The translations under genes and the position numbers were made by a program. The notes under the pieces were generated by a model. The model was given only the letters and a program-made list of their open reading frames with translations. It was not told where the DNA came from and searched no databases. Positions 5,494-5,688 of a stretch of 5,688 nucleotides of DNA are shown piece after piece (positions within the stretch are counted from its first letter, which is position 1; each line of letters begins with the position of its first letter). Source of the DNA: Acidobacteriota bacterium (lineage in GTDB: Bacteria; Acidobacteriota; Terriglobia; Terriglobales; Acidobacteriaceae); assembly GCA_021781075.1 (NCBI GenBank), contig JAJXXN010000192.1:1-5688 (forward strand), in the 5' to 3' direction.

Positions 5494-5688
5494 CAATGTT
5501 CGTGCTCCTGGCCCGGTTGGTAATCGTGGGCAAGCGCCAATGCGGCGGCGCGTTCTTTTGATGCATCAGTGGAATCTCCGCGCGCCGCGAACAGCTCCGC
5601 CAGGCGTTCATGCGCCACAAACGCCGGAGCCTGCTCGGATTTGTACGGGCTGGCAAGGTAAACCGTCAACAGCTTGGCTTGCATGTCG
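5493..5688 (-). CDS. C-terminal end of a TPR-repeat protein (5' part beyond the window)
   Basis: The minus frame is open from the window edge to TGA at 5493-5495. It gives about 64 residues. The segment AFVAHERLAELFAARGDSTD and the following ASKERAAALALAHDY fit one tetratricopeptide helix pair (small residues at the packing positions, Gly-Asp turn, Ala-rich second helix). YLASPYKSEQAP precedes it and a polar DYQPGQEHEH tail ends the protein. The ATG at 5684 is unlikely to be the true start. The codon before it is open, and the part seen is a repeat plus its lead-in rather than a whole small protein. It overlaps the TolC-family start by one base, so the two are probably translated together. 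Function is unknown; such TPR proteins near envelope genes often scaffold secretion or efflux. Confidence 0.68.
   Translation of the reverse strand, partial: DMQAKLLTVYLASPYKSEQAPAFVAHERLAELFAARGDSTDASKERAAALALAHDYQPGQEHEH

Overview
This window looks like a piece of a moderately GC-rich bacterial chromosome from a hopanoid producer. A SpoIIE-type phosphatase fragment, HpnD, HpnE and HpnJ homologues and a TPR/TolC pair together fit Acidobacteriota best. That placement is an inference from gene content and protein style, because there is no rRNA or other marker gene here.

Layout. (1) Positions 1-300 are composite. The plus strand at about 166-300 encodes the last ~44 residues of presqualene diphosphate synthase HpnD. 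The minus strand at 1 to about 171 encodes a C-terminal piece of a PP2C/SpoIIE-type phosphatase. The two meet abruptly near 163-174, so this is a rearrangement breakpoint or an assembly misjoin. (2) 329-1723 (+) is a complete hpnE (hydroxysqualene dehydroxylase), 28 nt after the hpnD stop. This is the usual squalene-forming hpnC-hpnD-hpnE order. (3) 1720-2528 (-) holds two four-helix drug/metabolite-transporter (SMR/EamA-like) genes that overlap by 4 nt. The last one converges on hpnE so tightly that the two stop codons overlap. (4) 2599-4080 (-) is hpnJ, the B12-binding-domain radical SAM enzyme of hopanoid side-chain tailoring. A good intrinsic terminator lies between it and the transporter pair. 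(5) 4135-5493 (-) is a TolC-family outer-membrane protein. (6) 5493-5688 (-) is the C-terminal end of a TPR-containing protein, joined to the TolC gene by a one-base TGATG stop/start overlap.

How it fits together. HpnD and HpnE make squalene from farnesyl diphosphate, together with HpnC, which is not in view. Squalene is the substrate of squalene-hopene cyclase, also not in view. HpnJ acts at the far end of the pathway, where the bacteriohopanetetrol side chain receives its cyclitol ether head group. The paired small transporters resemble the ArnE/ArnF flippase subunits in arrangement and could move a hopanoid or head-group intermediate across the inner membrane. That role is inferred from position only. 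TPR, TolC, hpnJ and the transporter pair all run on the minus strand and may be partly co-transcribed. The terminator after hpnJ should uncouple the transporter pair at least partly. No RNA genes, CRISPR arrays, insertion sequences or integration sites were seen, and no stretch over 300 bases lacks a gene.
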